Below, piece by piece: positions 44,893 through 54,200 of a DNA stretch of 64,000 bases. The stretch's first letter is position 1. Every line of letters begins with the position of its first letter. Both the position numbers and the translations under genes were made by a program. Below the pieces are notes generated by a model. It ran no database searches and was not told the DNA's origin. It saw nothing but the letters and a program-made list of their open reading frames with translations. The DNA comes from Sutcliffiella halmapala (lineage in GTDB: Bacteria > Bacillota > Bacilli > Bacillales > Bacillaceae_I), in assembly GCF_002019665.1 (NCBI RefSeq), contig NZ_KV917375.1, positions 3,733,445-3,797,444 on the forward strand, given 5' to 3'.

Positions 44893-45966
44893 CTATTTTC
44901 TCATTTTCGGATCAAGTGCATCCCTAAGTCCATCCCCTAGTAGGTTAAAACAAATCATCGTAGCGCTAATGATAATCGCTGGGAAAAATAATTTATAAGT
45001 AAAAAAGCGCATCGCTTTATAGCCGTCCTCGATTAGAACTCCCAATGATGCTTGAGGTGCCTGTAAACCAAGACCGATAAAGCTTAAAAACGCCTCAAAG
45101 AAAATCGCTGTCGGAATGGTAAACATAATCGTAACGATTATTGGCCCCATGACATTTGGAAGTAGATGTTTCCAGATTAATCTATTGTTCGATGCCCCTA
45201 ATGTACGCGAGGCAAGCACGAATTCCTGACTCTTAAGCTGGAAGATTTGCCCTCGAACAACACGAGCCATACCTACCCAACCGGTTACTACCATAGCCAA
45301 AATAATCGAGGTTATTCCTGGATCTAAGATAAGTATGAACAAGATGATGACAACTAAATTTGGGATTCCCACTAACACTTCAATAATCCGTTGCATAGCC
45401 GTATCAACTCGACCACCGTAAAAAGCTGACAATCCCCCATATAAAACACCAATCACTAAATCTAAAAATGCCGCAACTAATGCAATATAAAGAGATATTT
45501 GTGTTCCTTTCCATACCCTTGTCCAAAGATCACGTCCAAATTCATCTGTGCCAAACCAATAATTTGTAGTAATATCTCTAACTTCATATTGATTGACACC
45601 ATTCGTGTCCTTTCCGTTAAAGCCCATCCATTCTAGACCGGAAATTTTTGGTGGAAGATTTGTGTGAGCTATGTTTTGACTCCGATAGGTAAATTCATTC
45701 ATAGACGGTCCAATAATTGCCATAACTGAAAGAATAAAAAGAATAATAATAGAAATTATTGCCCCCTTATTCTTTACTAATCTATTAAACGCTTCCCGCC
45801 AGAATGATATAGAAGGTGCAGAAATCTCTTCCTGTTTACTACTATCAAAAGGGGCACGAACAAATAAATCGTCTGTAATTTCCTTGGGAACAACCTCAAA
45901 ATGATGTGGCGTATTTTTATTTTGTAAAATAGGGGTTGGTGAGTTTGTGTTTTTTTCTACTTTCAT
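44893..45966 (-). CDS. oppC: Oligopeptide ABC transporter permease OppC
   Basis: A 357-residue permease. A cytoplasmic N-terminal tail of about 75 residues precedes the first helix; FGTDEFGRDLWTR is the family signature, and SRTLGASNNRLIWKHLLPN is the ATPase-coupling EAA loop. The end, [18 protein letters not shown], is typical. Its start overlaps the oppB stop by four bases. Confidence 0.92.
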   Translation of the reverse strand: MKVEKNTNSPTPILQNKNTPHHFEVVPKEITDDLFVRAPFDSSKQEEISAPSISFWREAFNRLVKNKGAIISIIILFILSVMAIIGPSMNEFTYRSQNIAHTNLPPKISGLEWMGFNGKDTNGVNQYEVRDITTNYWFGTDEFGRDLWTRVWKGTQISLYIALVAAFLDLVIGVLYGGLSAFYGGRVDTAMQRIIEVLVGIPNLVVIILFILILDPGITSIILAMVVTGWVGMARVVRGQIFQLKSQEFVLASRTLGASNNRLIWKHLLPNVMGPIIVTIMFTIPTAIFFEAFLSFIGLGLQAPQASLGVLIEDGYKAMRFFTYKLFFPAIIISATMICFNLLGDGLRDALDPKMRK

Positions 45967-46895
45967 GCCTGTTCCCCCATTCCAAAATTAATTCGAGGAT
46001 CAAGTAATCCATATAAAATATCTACTATGAATACAATAAAAATAAATAAAGCACTATAGAAAAGCGTAATTCCCATGATAACACTATAATCTAATACTAA
46101 GATTGATAAGGTAAATTGCTCCCCAAGGCCAGGAACTGCAAATATTTTTTCGATTACGAGGGTACCAGTCATGATACTAACAGCAAGTGGTCCAAGCATT
46201 GTCACAACAGGAATTAACGCATTGCGAACTACATGCTTTGTAACAATAGCAACTTCACTAATCCCTTTTGCCCTAGCAGTAATGACATAGTCTTTTCCAA
46301 GCACTTCTAGCATTTCACTTCTGATAAATCTTGCTACAGTAGCTATAACTGTCACCGAGAGGGCTAATGAGGGTAAAAAAGTATGTTCATAGCTTTCCCA
46401 TAATGCAGGAGGCAGCCAGCCAAGTTTAACTCCAATATAATATTGAAGTAATGCTGCAAAAACAAATGATGGAATCGACATACCTAATACAGCGATAGTT
46501 ACGGAACCATAATCCAGTATAGAATTATGCTTTAATGCAGAGACAATTCCGAGTATTAATCCTACTATCGTTCCAAAAATAAGAGCTTGGAATCCAATTA
46601 GTGCAGAAGGACCAATTCTATCACTGATCATGCTGTATACTGTTCTTCCTTGATATTGAAAGGACATCCCCAAATCACCCTGAATTAAATTACCCATATA
46701 GCGAATATACTGGAGAGCAACCGGCTGATCTAAGCCATATTTCGCATTCAGGACAGCGAGTTGGTGCTCTGTTAACTTTTCCGGATTACTATAAGGTGTT
46801 CCGGGAAGAAATTTCACAAGGAAAAATGTTGCCGTGACAACAATAAATAATGTGATAAGCATATATATAACTCGTTGAAGGAGAAATTTTTTCAT
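45963..46895 (-). CDS. oppB: Oligopeptide ABC transporter permease OppB
   Basis: A 310-residue permease with six helices. N-terminal VTATFFLVKFLPGTPYS and KYGLDQPVALQYIRYM, EAA loop ARAKGISEVAIVTKHVVRN, and the closing DILYGLLDPRINFG are all standard OppB features. The 180-bp gap to oppA holds a terminator hairpin and a bcr-like fragment, so oppBCDF is probably expressed below oppA. Confidence 0.92.
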   Translation of the reverse strand: MKKFLLQRVIYMLITLFIVVTATFFLVKFLPGTPYSNPEKLTEHQLAVLNAKYGLDQPVALQYIRYMGNLIQGDLGMSFQYQGRTVYSMISDRIGPSALIGFQALIFGTIVGLILGIVSALKHNSILDYGSVTIAVLGMSIPSFVFAALLQYYIGVKLGWLPPALWESYEHTFLPSLALSVTVIATVARFIRSEMLEVLGKDYVITARAKGISEVAIVTKHVVRNALIPVVTMLGPLAVSIMTGTLVIEKIFAVPGLGEQFTLSILVLDYSVIMGITLFYSALFIFIVFIVDILYGLLDPRINFGMGEQA

Positions 46896-46952
46896 TATAA
46901 CATCTCATTTCTATACATACTTGTAAAAATCGAAAGAATTACTCTCACCTAG

Positions 46953-47000
46953 AACAAAAGCGTAAGCACCTCGTTCAGCTTACGGCTTGCATTAGATAAT
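46953..47000. repeat. bcr-like repeat fragment
   Basis: AACAAAAGCGTAAGCACCTC followed by GTTCAGCTTACGGCTTGCAT matches the left end of the repeats at 6290 and 22083; a shorter scrap (AGAAAAGCGCAAGCACC) is at about 33870. Confidence 0.5.
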
Positions 47001-47017
47001 AATCCTTCTTATTCTAT

Positions 47018-47055
47018 AAAAAAGGGTAGGATGCATAAGAAGATACATCCTACCC
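47018..47055 (-). terminator. Hairpin between oppA and oppB
   Basis: GGGTAGGATG / CATCCTACCC stem that reads on the minus strand into six T (AAAAAA at 47018-47023). It starts 23 bp after oppA and is probably a partial terminator. Confidence 0.8.
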
Positions 47056-47078
47056 CTAACCTGCATTACACGCGTTGA

Positions 47079-48731
47079 CTATTCAATATATGCCCATTTG
47101 TATGAGAAGTCAGGACCACTTGGATGTTTAACAAGCCCTTTAATACTACTACGTTGTAAGACTGCTTCACCGCGTTGATATAAAGGAACAAGTGCAGCAT
47201 CTTCTCCCAGTAACAATTGCTCTATCTCTAGTAGCATCTCATATCGTGCACTCAAATCTGTTTCTAATCTTGCTTTACTCACCAATTGGTCTAAATTAGG
47301 ATTATGATAATCCATACGATTAGCAGAGCTTCCTTTTACCCACATATCTAAGTAAGTCATTGGATCACTGTAGTCTGGCCCCCATGTGGATAAAGATAAA
47401 TCGTACTCCACTGCTTTTTCAATTTCTAAACGCTGAGCAAAAGGTACAGCTTTTAATTCTAATGTGAAGCCTGGAAGATTATCCTGAAGTTGAGCCTGGA
47501 TATACTCCGCAGTTTTCTTCATTTCTTCTGAATCAGCGATATTAATGGATACTGTTAACTTGTCTACACCAGCTTCCTTAAGACCTTGTTTAAACAGCTC
47601 TTGCGCTTCTTCAATAGTGCCTGTATTAAAATCACCGTTTAACTCTCGATAATCCTTTTTATCAGGAGAGAAGTAGAATCCCTCAGGAACAACACCGTAT
47701 AATGGAGTTGAGCCGTCTTTTAAAATCACATCCGTTAGCCCTTGGCGGTCAATTGCCATACTAACTGCCTTACGGATATTTTTATTTTTCAAGATTTCGT
47801 GATTATGATTGAAACGTAGGAACACAAGTCCTGCTTGCTTTGTAATCTGAAATTCCTCGCTATCCTTATATTGATCAACAAAAGAGGTGGAGAGTTTCAC
47901 TCGATCGATTGTATTACTTTCATAGAGGTTTGCCGCAGTTGTAGAATCCTTGACGACATAAACATTGATGTTATCAAGCTTAACAGAATCAGCATCATAG
48001 TAATCCGGGTTCTTTTCAAACTTCCAGCTTTGCTCTTGCTGCCAATCTACTAGCTTGAAAGGTCCATTTGAAAGAATATTTTCAGCTTCTAAAGCATATT
48101 GGTCCCCTAGCTCCTCCACAAATTTTTGGTTTTGAGGTAGGAATGTTGGAAACGTCAATAAAATTTCAAATAGAGGATTTGGATTTTCAAGCGTTACTTC
48201 TAGGGTTTTCTCGTCAAGAGCTTTTACCCCCAATTCACTAGCAGCCATTTCTTCATTCATGATTGCTTCCGAGTTTTTCACACTTGCCGTTACAAACATA
48301 AAGTTGTATGGTCCCGCTGTTTCGAATACTCTTTTCCATGCGAATTCAAAATCATTTGCCGTAACAGTTTCACCGTTACTCCATTTTGCATCACGTAGGG
48401 TGAAGGTATGTACAACTCCATCTTCACTTACATCGTGTTTCTCAGCCATTCCATACTGTGGTTGATGATTTTCATCTTGTCTATATAGACCTTCGTTGTT
48501 ATTATTCAATACATCAAACGCAATAGCATCGTGTGCCTGTGTAGAATCAAGTGTAGGAATATCCGCCGTTGCACTAATATTTAGCACCTGCTTACTATCA
48601 CTAGTCTTCTCTCCACCTTTATCCTTATCCGCCCCCGCTTCATTCGAAGAACCAAAATTACATCCTGCTAGAATAGAAGAAAGCATTAAAACTAGAATCA
48701 TAACTGATAAAAATCTCGGTTTACTTTTCAT
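47079..48731 (-). CDS. oppA: Oligopeptide-binding lipoprotein OppA
   Basis: A 550-residue family-5 solute-binding lipoprotein. The lipobox ends at Cys24 (SILAGCNFG). The domain order is the normal one: LDSTQAHDAIAFDVL and SNGETVTANDFEFAWKR in the first lobe, AVSMAIDRQGL in the middle, and YDLSLSTWGPDYSDPMTYLD near the end. It opens the opp cluster. ATG 48731 follows AAAGGGGGA; the frame's earlier ATG would put the ribosome site inside the gene. It is a useful internal reference for the rearranged binding protein at 57652-59472. Confidence 0.92.
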   Translation of the reverse strand: MKSKPRFLSVMILVLMLSSILAGCNFGSSNEAGADKDKGGEKTSDSKQVLNISATADIPTLDSTQAHDAIAFDVLNNNNEGLYRQDENHQPQYGMAEKHDVSEDGVVHTFTLRDAKWSNGETVTANDFEFAWKRVFETAGPYNFMFVTASVKNSEAIMNEEMAASELGVKALDEKTLEVTLENPNPLFEILLTFPTFLPQNQKFVEELGDQYALEAENILSNGPFKLVDWQQEQSWKFEKNPDYYDADSVKLDNINVYVVKDSTTAANLYESNTIDRVKLSTSFVDQYKDSEEFQITKQAGLVFLRFNHNHEILKNKNIRKAVSMAIDRQGLTDVILKDGSTPLYGVVPEGFYFSPDKKDYRELNGDFNTGTIEEAQELFKQGLKEAGVDKLTVSINIADSEEMKKTAEYIQAQLQDNLPGFTLELKAVPFAQRLEIEKAVEYDLSLSTWGPDYSDPMTYLDMWVKGSSANRMDYHNPNLDQLVSKARLETDLSARYEMLLEIEQLLLGEDAALVPLYQRGEAVLQRSSIKGLVKHPSGPDFSYKWAYIE

Positions 48732-48873
48732 AATATTCCCCCTTTTCATAATTGACAGAATATAATATTCTGTATTTAGTAGTTTACTTCAATATTTATT
48801 TACATACAACTTAAATTTCCAATAAATGAATATATTACTATACTGTTTCTAGTCTTTAAGGAGGTGTTATGGA

Positions 48874-49242
48874 ATGAAGCTAATTTTTTTATGGATACTT
48901 ACTTTACCAGTCTCTTACTTCGCAATCTCACTTTTCTATCAGTCCTCATATTTACTGAACTGGGCTAATTTCCTTTTTCTGCTTGGTTTGGGTTTAGTTT
49001 TAACAGGAGGCATGTTGTTTGTTATTTCTGGAGGTTTTTTTAGCTCTTTTATCTATAGTTGCAAGGTGTTCTTCACTTCCATTAGTAGAAAAGCACAAAT
49101 AATTAAGGAGATTGAAGGAGATGTAGTACGGGAAAAAAACAGCTTCCGTAAAGACTACCTCTCCTCCAAAATACTAGTTAATATTGGATTATGTTATTGT
49201 TTAGTAAGTTTGTTTTTTTCTGTTTTATTAATTATTTTATAG
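48874..49242 (+). CDS. DUF3899 membrane protein
   Basis: A 122-residue protein with three to four hydrophobic helices (residues 3-21, 27-55, 99-122) and a basic loop between the second and last. Its layout, a GGMLFVISGGFF stretch and length fit the DUF3899 family of Firmicutes, whose function is unknown. AAGGAGGTG precedes ATG. Opposite in direction to the opp and hydrolase genes on either side. Confidence 0.7.
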   Translation: MKLIFLWILTLPVSYFAISLFYQSSYLLNWANFLFLLGLGLVLTGGMLFVISGGFFSSFIYSCKVFFTSISRKAQIIKEIEGDVVREKNSFRKDYLSSKILVNIGLCYCLVSLFFSVLLIIL

Positions 49243-49377
49243 AAAGGTTACCTTGAAAATACGGTGGCCTCTTTGAACACCCTGTAGATTTCCGTGCCAA
49301 TCAACATCGTATCAATGTTAAGAATGAGTTAAGACATAGCGGTTAGAATAATAGATGGAAGGGTAACTAGCCTGTTT

Positions 49378-50304
49378 TTACTTTGGACAGTAGTCTAAAA
49401 AGTTTTGATAGGCAAATCCTTTTACTTCTTCTTCGGTGAAATGGTTCAGTAGTTCATTTATCAAATTCTGATATTTGGAGGCATCTTCAAGATCGCTAAT
49501 ATACGTGCTAATTCCATCAAAATCAGAGCCAAGACCAATTTGCTTCTTTCCACCTAACGAACAGAAGTGGTCAATGTGCTTGATTAAATCAGATATCTTT
49601 GCATTACCATCTTCTTTAACAAATGGTGGGCAATAAACGACGTGGATTCTTCCACCTTTAGCGAATATTGCCTTGGCTTGATCGTCATTCAAGTTTCGAG
49701 GATGATTACAGATTGCTTTTGCATTCGAATGACTGGCAATGGGGTATTCTGCTAAAGCAATCACATCCCAAAAAGCTTTCTCACTTAAATGTGAAACATC
49801 TGTAAGTATTCGATTTTTATTATTAAATTGAACAATTTCCTTCCCGAACGAAGTTAGTCCCGCACCACGCTTCTCTCCAACACCGTCTGCCGCTAAATTC
49901 GCATTATTCCAGGTTAAACCCACAGAGCGAACCCCTAATTGATAAAGCAGTTTTAGTTTTTCCAGGTCGTTTCCGATTGCGTCTACACCTTCGAGAGTTA
50001 GGATTGCTCCAATTTCCCCATCTTTAAGAAGAGCTATATCTTCCCATTGCTTAATTTGTTTCATTTCTTGGTTCTTAGCAAGAATTTCATTATAAAAATA
50101 ATCTATTTGATCCAATGCAGCTTGAAACTTTTGTTCGACTTTTACATCAGGATAAACAAAAACTGCATAGCATTGAACCCATACCTTTCCCTTTTTCAAC
50201 CGTTCCATGTTTGTATCCAATTCCTCTGAATTAGCATAACTCAGGCTTCCTTTTGACTCCCACAACTTTAATAAAGCGTCACAGTGCAAATCAATAATCT
50301 TCAT
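49378..50304 (-). CDS. Membrane-dipeptidase-like peptidase (M19)
   Basis: A 308-residue zinc dipeptidase. Metal ligands: IDLHCDALL (His-x-Asp), the bridging Glu in AILTLEGVDAIG, His in TDVSHLSEKAFW and IASHSNAKA, and Asp in GLGSDFDGI. M19 enzymes cleave dipeptides, including those with D-residues. No signal peptide, so it is cytoplasmic in bacteria. It lies 27 bp downstream of the C26 hydrolase gene, an evident two-gene unit, and follows a peptide importer, which suggests use of imported peptides. Confidence 0.88.
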   Translation of the reverse strand: MKIIDLHCDALLKLWESKGSLSYANSEELDTNMERLKKGKVWVQCYAVFVYPDVKVEQKFQAALDQIDYFYNEILAKNQEMKQIKQWEDIALLKDGEIGAILTLEGVDAIGNDLEKLKLLYQLGVRSVGLTWNNANLAADGVGEKRGAGLTSFGKEIVQFNNKNRILTDVSHLSEKAFWDVIALAEYPIASHSNAKAICNHPRNLNDDQAKAIFAKGGRIHVVYCPPFVKEDGNAKISDLIKHIDHFCSLGGKKQIGLGSDFDGISTYISDLEDASKYQNLINELLNHFTEEEVKGFAYQNFLDYCPK

Positions 50305-50331
50305 ACTCCTTTTCCCACCTTATTTTCTTAT

Positions 50332-51030
50332 TTAACAACTTTGTAGAAATCTACTGAAAATTTGTTTAGAAATCGCATCACCATCAACAGCTAAAGGCTC
50401 TGGATGCCATTGCACCCCTAACACAAATGTATGCTCAACACTTTCAATCGCCTCGATTATTCCATCAGAAGCATGCGCAGAAACTACCAAAGGTTTAGGG
50501 ACATTTCGAACCGCTTGATGGTGGAAAGAATTAATTTTGAATTTTGACTTTCCTGTAATTCGCTCCAATAAACTATTTTCAGTAGTTGTAACATAATGGG
50601 ACAGATGCGTTCTGTTCGCTTTTTGAGCGTGTTGCAGCAAAGGTTCATCAATTTGACTATAAATATCCTGATACATATCGCCACCAACGGCAATGTTCAA
50701 AATTTGAATACCTCGACAAATCGCTAGTATAGGCTTATTGGCAGCAAGCATTTTTTCAATCATCGCGATTTCAAAGCTATCTCTTCCTGGCGAAATCATC
50801 CCTAAATTAGGATGCGGTTCTTCTCCGAACAAAGTCGGATCAATATCCCCTCCACCTGTCACCACTAGCCCATCAATCTTATCCACCAGCTGAGCTACAT
50901 CCGGGTCAACCCCTATTGGTAAAATAACCGGAATTCCACCTGCTAGAATAATAGCCTGCACATAATCATTCGAAAGACTATGCTTATAATCAAGCTCGAC
51001 ATGAGAAGTTATCCCGATAATTGGTTTCAT
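50332..51030 (-). CDS. Gamma-glutamyl hydrolase-like protein (peptidase C26, PuuD type)
   Basis: A 232-residue class-I glutamine-amidotransferase-fold hydrolase. The nucleophile elbow is LAICRGIQILN (Cys), with His and Glu in VQWHPEPL; GLVVTGGGDIDPTLFGEEPH near residue 60 is characteristic. Characterised relatives cleave gamma-glutamyl-GABA or other gamma-glutamyl amides. With the adjacent dipeptidase it could break gamma-glutamyl peptides in two steps; that is inference. Confidence 0.88.
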   Translation of the reverse strand: MKPIIGITSHVELDYKHSLSNDYVQAIILAGGIPVILPIGVDPDVAQLVDKIDGLVVTGGGDIDPTLFGEEPHPNLGMISPGRDSFEIAMIEKMLAANKPILAICRGIQILNIAVGGDMYQDIYSQIDEPLLQHAQKANRTHLSHYVTTTENSLLERITGKSKFKINSFHHQAVRNVPKPLVVSAHASDGIIEAIESVEHTFVLGVQWHPEPLAVDGDAISKQIFSRFLQSC

Positions 51031-51163
51031 TTTCTTCCCTCTCTCTGTTAGTAATTATCTTAATTTTCATTATAATATCATATTTCAGATAAAAATTTAC
51101 TATGGAAGCTTAATCAAATAAATCATTAATCATTTAATTACCCATTAATTTCATAAAAAACAA

Positions 51164-51205
51164 GTATCCCCCACTACTTTAAAGTAGCGGGGGATAGACA
51201 CCTTT
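51164..51205. terminator. Terminator of the large surface-protein gene (GTGCCTGAC-like palindrome)
   Basis: TATCCCCCACTACTTT / AAAGTAGCGGGGGATA, with a single mismatch and no loop, flanked by AAAAAA on the left and ACACCTTTT on the right. The outer right flank resembles a worn GGCACC. Confidence 0.75.
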
Positions 51206-54200
51206 TAATTAAATTGCAATTTCCTTCTATGGTAATAAAAATATGCAGTTCCTAAAATCAAGAGTGTTATACCTATTACAAACAGGTTGTACACATTTGT
51301 CCCCGTATTTGGAAGCTTTCCTCCAGGCTCCTGATCGGTTGGTTGTTTATTATCTTCTTTTTCTGGTTTATCCGGTATCACTGGTGTTTGATCCTCTGAA
51401 TCTGGTATAGATGGATCTGGCTGCTCCGGATTACTTGGGTCTACAGGATTAGTAGGTTGTTCCGGTTCGTCTGGATCAATCGGATTAGTTGGATCGGTTG
51501 GATCAGTTGGGTTCTCTGGATCTGGAATGTTTGGTATCTCCGGATTTGCACCTTTTCTAAATGACCAAATATCCGAGACAGTGCGTCCAGTGTGTTGATC
51601 TTCTGCCACCACATACCACCAATATGAGTTACCTTCCACTAGTCCTTCCCACGTATAATCCACAATATCTCCGCTTAAGACATTTTCAACTTTTCCTATT
51701 TCCATCTCAGTATATACGTTGACTGTGAAATAGTCTGTTGCAACTCGTTTTACTTTAGGTTCTAAATCTAGATTAATGATAAACTCATCTTTTTCAGGGT
51801 ACGTACCCGAATCATAGTAGTTGTACTTATCTAAATATGGTGAGTACGTATTAACTAAGATTCTATTGTTTGCCGTATCAAAGTGGAGTAAGCGCATATA
51901 GCCTTGGCCACCCTCTGGTCCTGCCTGATAGTCAGCTAGCATTTGGAAAACTTGACGGTCAGGAATACCATCTCCATCATCATCAATTTCATCTACTAAA
52001 AGCTGACTTTCATGGTAGTGTCCGCTAAGTACCGCAACGACATTTTTATTTGGTAATACGACTTCATTATAAAGCTTATCTCCTAATGGATGCCTAACAC
52101 CTGTCGCTTGTAAATACTCATGAAAACTTAGGATTGCCATTCGATCTGGATGTGCAGCTAACACTTCATTCATCCAGGCAATACCTTCCTCCTCTACACC
52201 CCATCCAAGGTAGACCATAATATAATCGTTTCCATTTGCTGATATAAGATCATAATGTCCACGATTATTCTCATAGGAGCCGCCATAATAAGGTTTATCA
52301 CTAAAACGATCTTCTCCAAAGTATTTATAATACTCCGTATAATCATTTGTTTTATGATCCACATCGTGGTTCCCTGCTAATACACCATATGGAATATTTT
52401 TCTCGTCCAATACTCTCATAGACCGATCAGCATTAATCCATTGATATTCTTGATTTGCGACATTGACAATATCACCTGTGTGGAAGACATATTTAATTTT
52501 CATCTCTTCTTGCATTTCAGCAATCCACTGTGTTTGACGATCAAATATATATGGATAACTTTCTGCATAATACTGCGTGTCTGACATCCAAACAAAGGTA
52601 TAGTCATACTCCTCCGAGGAACTAGGAATCTCATCTTGGACGAGTACATTTATAGATTCATCTTTAATAAAATCCTTTACTTCTACATTACCTTTTAATT
52701 CAAAATCTTCTGTTCCAGCTATACGATAATCAACAATCGCCCATTTACTTGTAGTATGATTCCAAGCATACATGGTTACTTTACGACCTTCTAGTGAATT
52801 TCCTTTCCATACTAGCTCGACAAGATCATTTTCTGCAATTGACGAATCTACTGTTACATCAAAACGGTGGTATGGAAATTGGGTCGTAGCGTCGGTAACT
52901 AAGTATTGACCATCCTCTTTTGATACAAGGTCAATTTCTTCTTCTGTAAAAGCTGTTTCTCCCTCTGGTACCATTGTTTGAGGAGGTTCTACATCATTAG
53001 CATTTTTATAACCATTCACTTTATCTGTTTGACTAGCATCATATTGGAAGCCACCATAAAAAGTAACATCCAACTCATCCTCTGTTGGATCCGTGACTCT
53101 TACCTGTAAGTTAGGATCACCATCTACAGCATTATTCAAATCATCTGCTGGAGAAATTAACTCTGGTTTATATGGATTTTCATTCACAACTGAGAAATGA
53201 ACAATTTCTACTGCTTCATTTCCAACCTGGTCGATAGCTACTACCTTTAGCTGATGTTCTCCTGCAGCTAATTTAGAGGAAGAAGTAGCATATGGTACGG
53301 AAATTTCCTTTTCATCTAGGTGAATCTGAATATTTTTTATACCTGCGATTTCATCTGTTGCATTTGCATCGATTGTGAAGGATCCCTTGTATTCTTTTCC
53401 TTCAACTAATGAAGTTGTAATGACCGGAATCGTATTATCTACCTGTACATTTACTTGAATCTCTTCGTCTGAATCCTGCACCTTAATTACATGATCTCCA
53501 TCATTGACCGTTGTGGTGTCCCATTTGTATGATTTCGAAGGGGCATGCTCATTTTCGATTGTAAATGTAAAATCTTCAAAAATACGATATGTCCCATCGT
53601 CTCCCATATCAAATACTTGGGAAGGATTATTTTTAACTGGATCACGCAAGACTGTACCATCAGCTAACACTAAACGGACATTTCGTAAATTATAATCATC
53701 ACGGTTATCTGGTGAATCTAAATCAAATGGTGATGCTTTGTTACCTGAACGAATCGTAATGATATTATCTCCAAGCTCTAAGCGATCTGGATCGATTGGC
53801 ACAGTAATCGTCTGCCATTCAGCAATCCAATCATCGAAAATGTGAAGAATATTATCTCCCATTGTGACCCCATTTTGGAAAAAGGTATTTATCCCACTCA
53901 CCTCAAATGCAAAGTAAGCTGTGTGTTCAACGGAAGAGAACACTTCTCCTAACACTTCTTGATTATCAATAAACAGTTTCACATCATCAGGATTATCCTC
54001 TTTTGACGTTCCTTTAATAATGGTTTCTCCAGTTAGAATCTCTCCCTCTTTTACATTTAAGCGTAAACTCGAGAAATCTAACTCTGAAGTAACTTGAATT
54101 TGATACGTTTCACTAGTTACTTCATTAGTTCCATCAGAAATTTGAAAATAATATTCCACATACTCTTTTGCGATAATGTCTGGTGAATAGATAGTATGGT

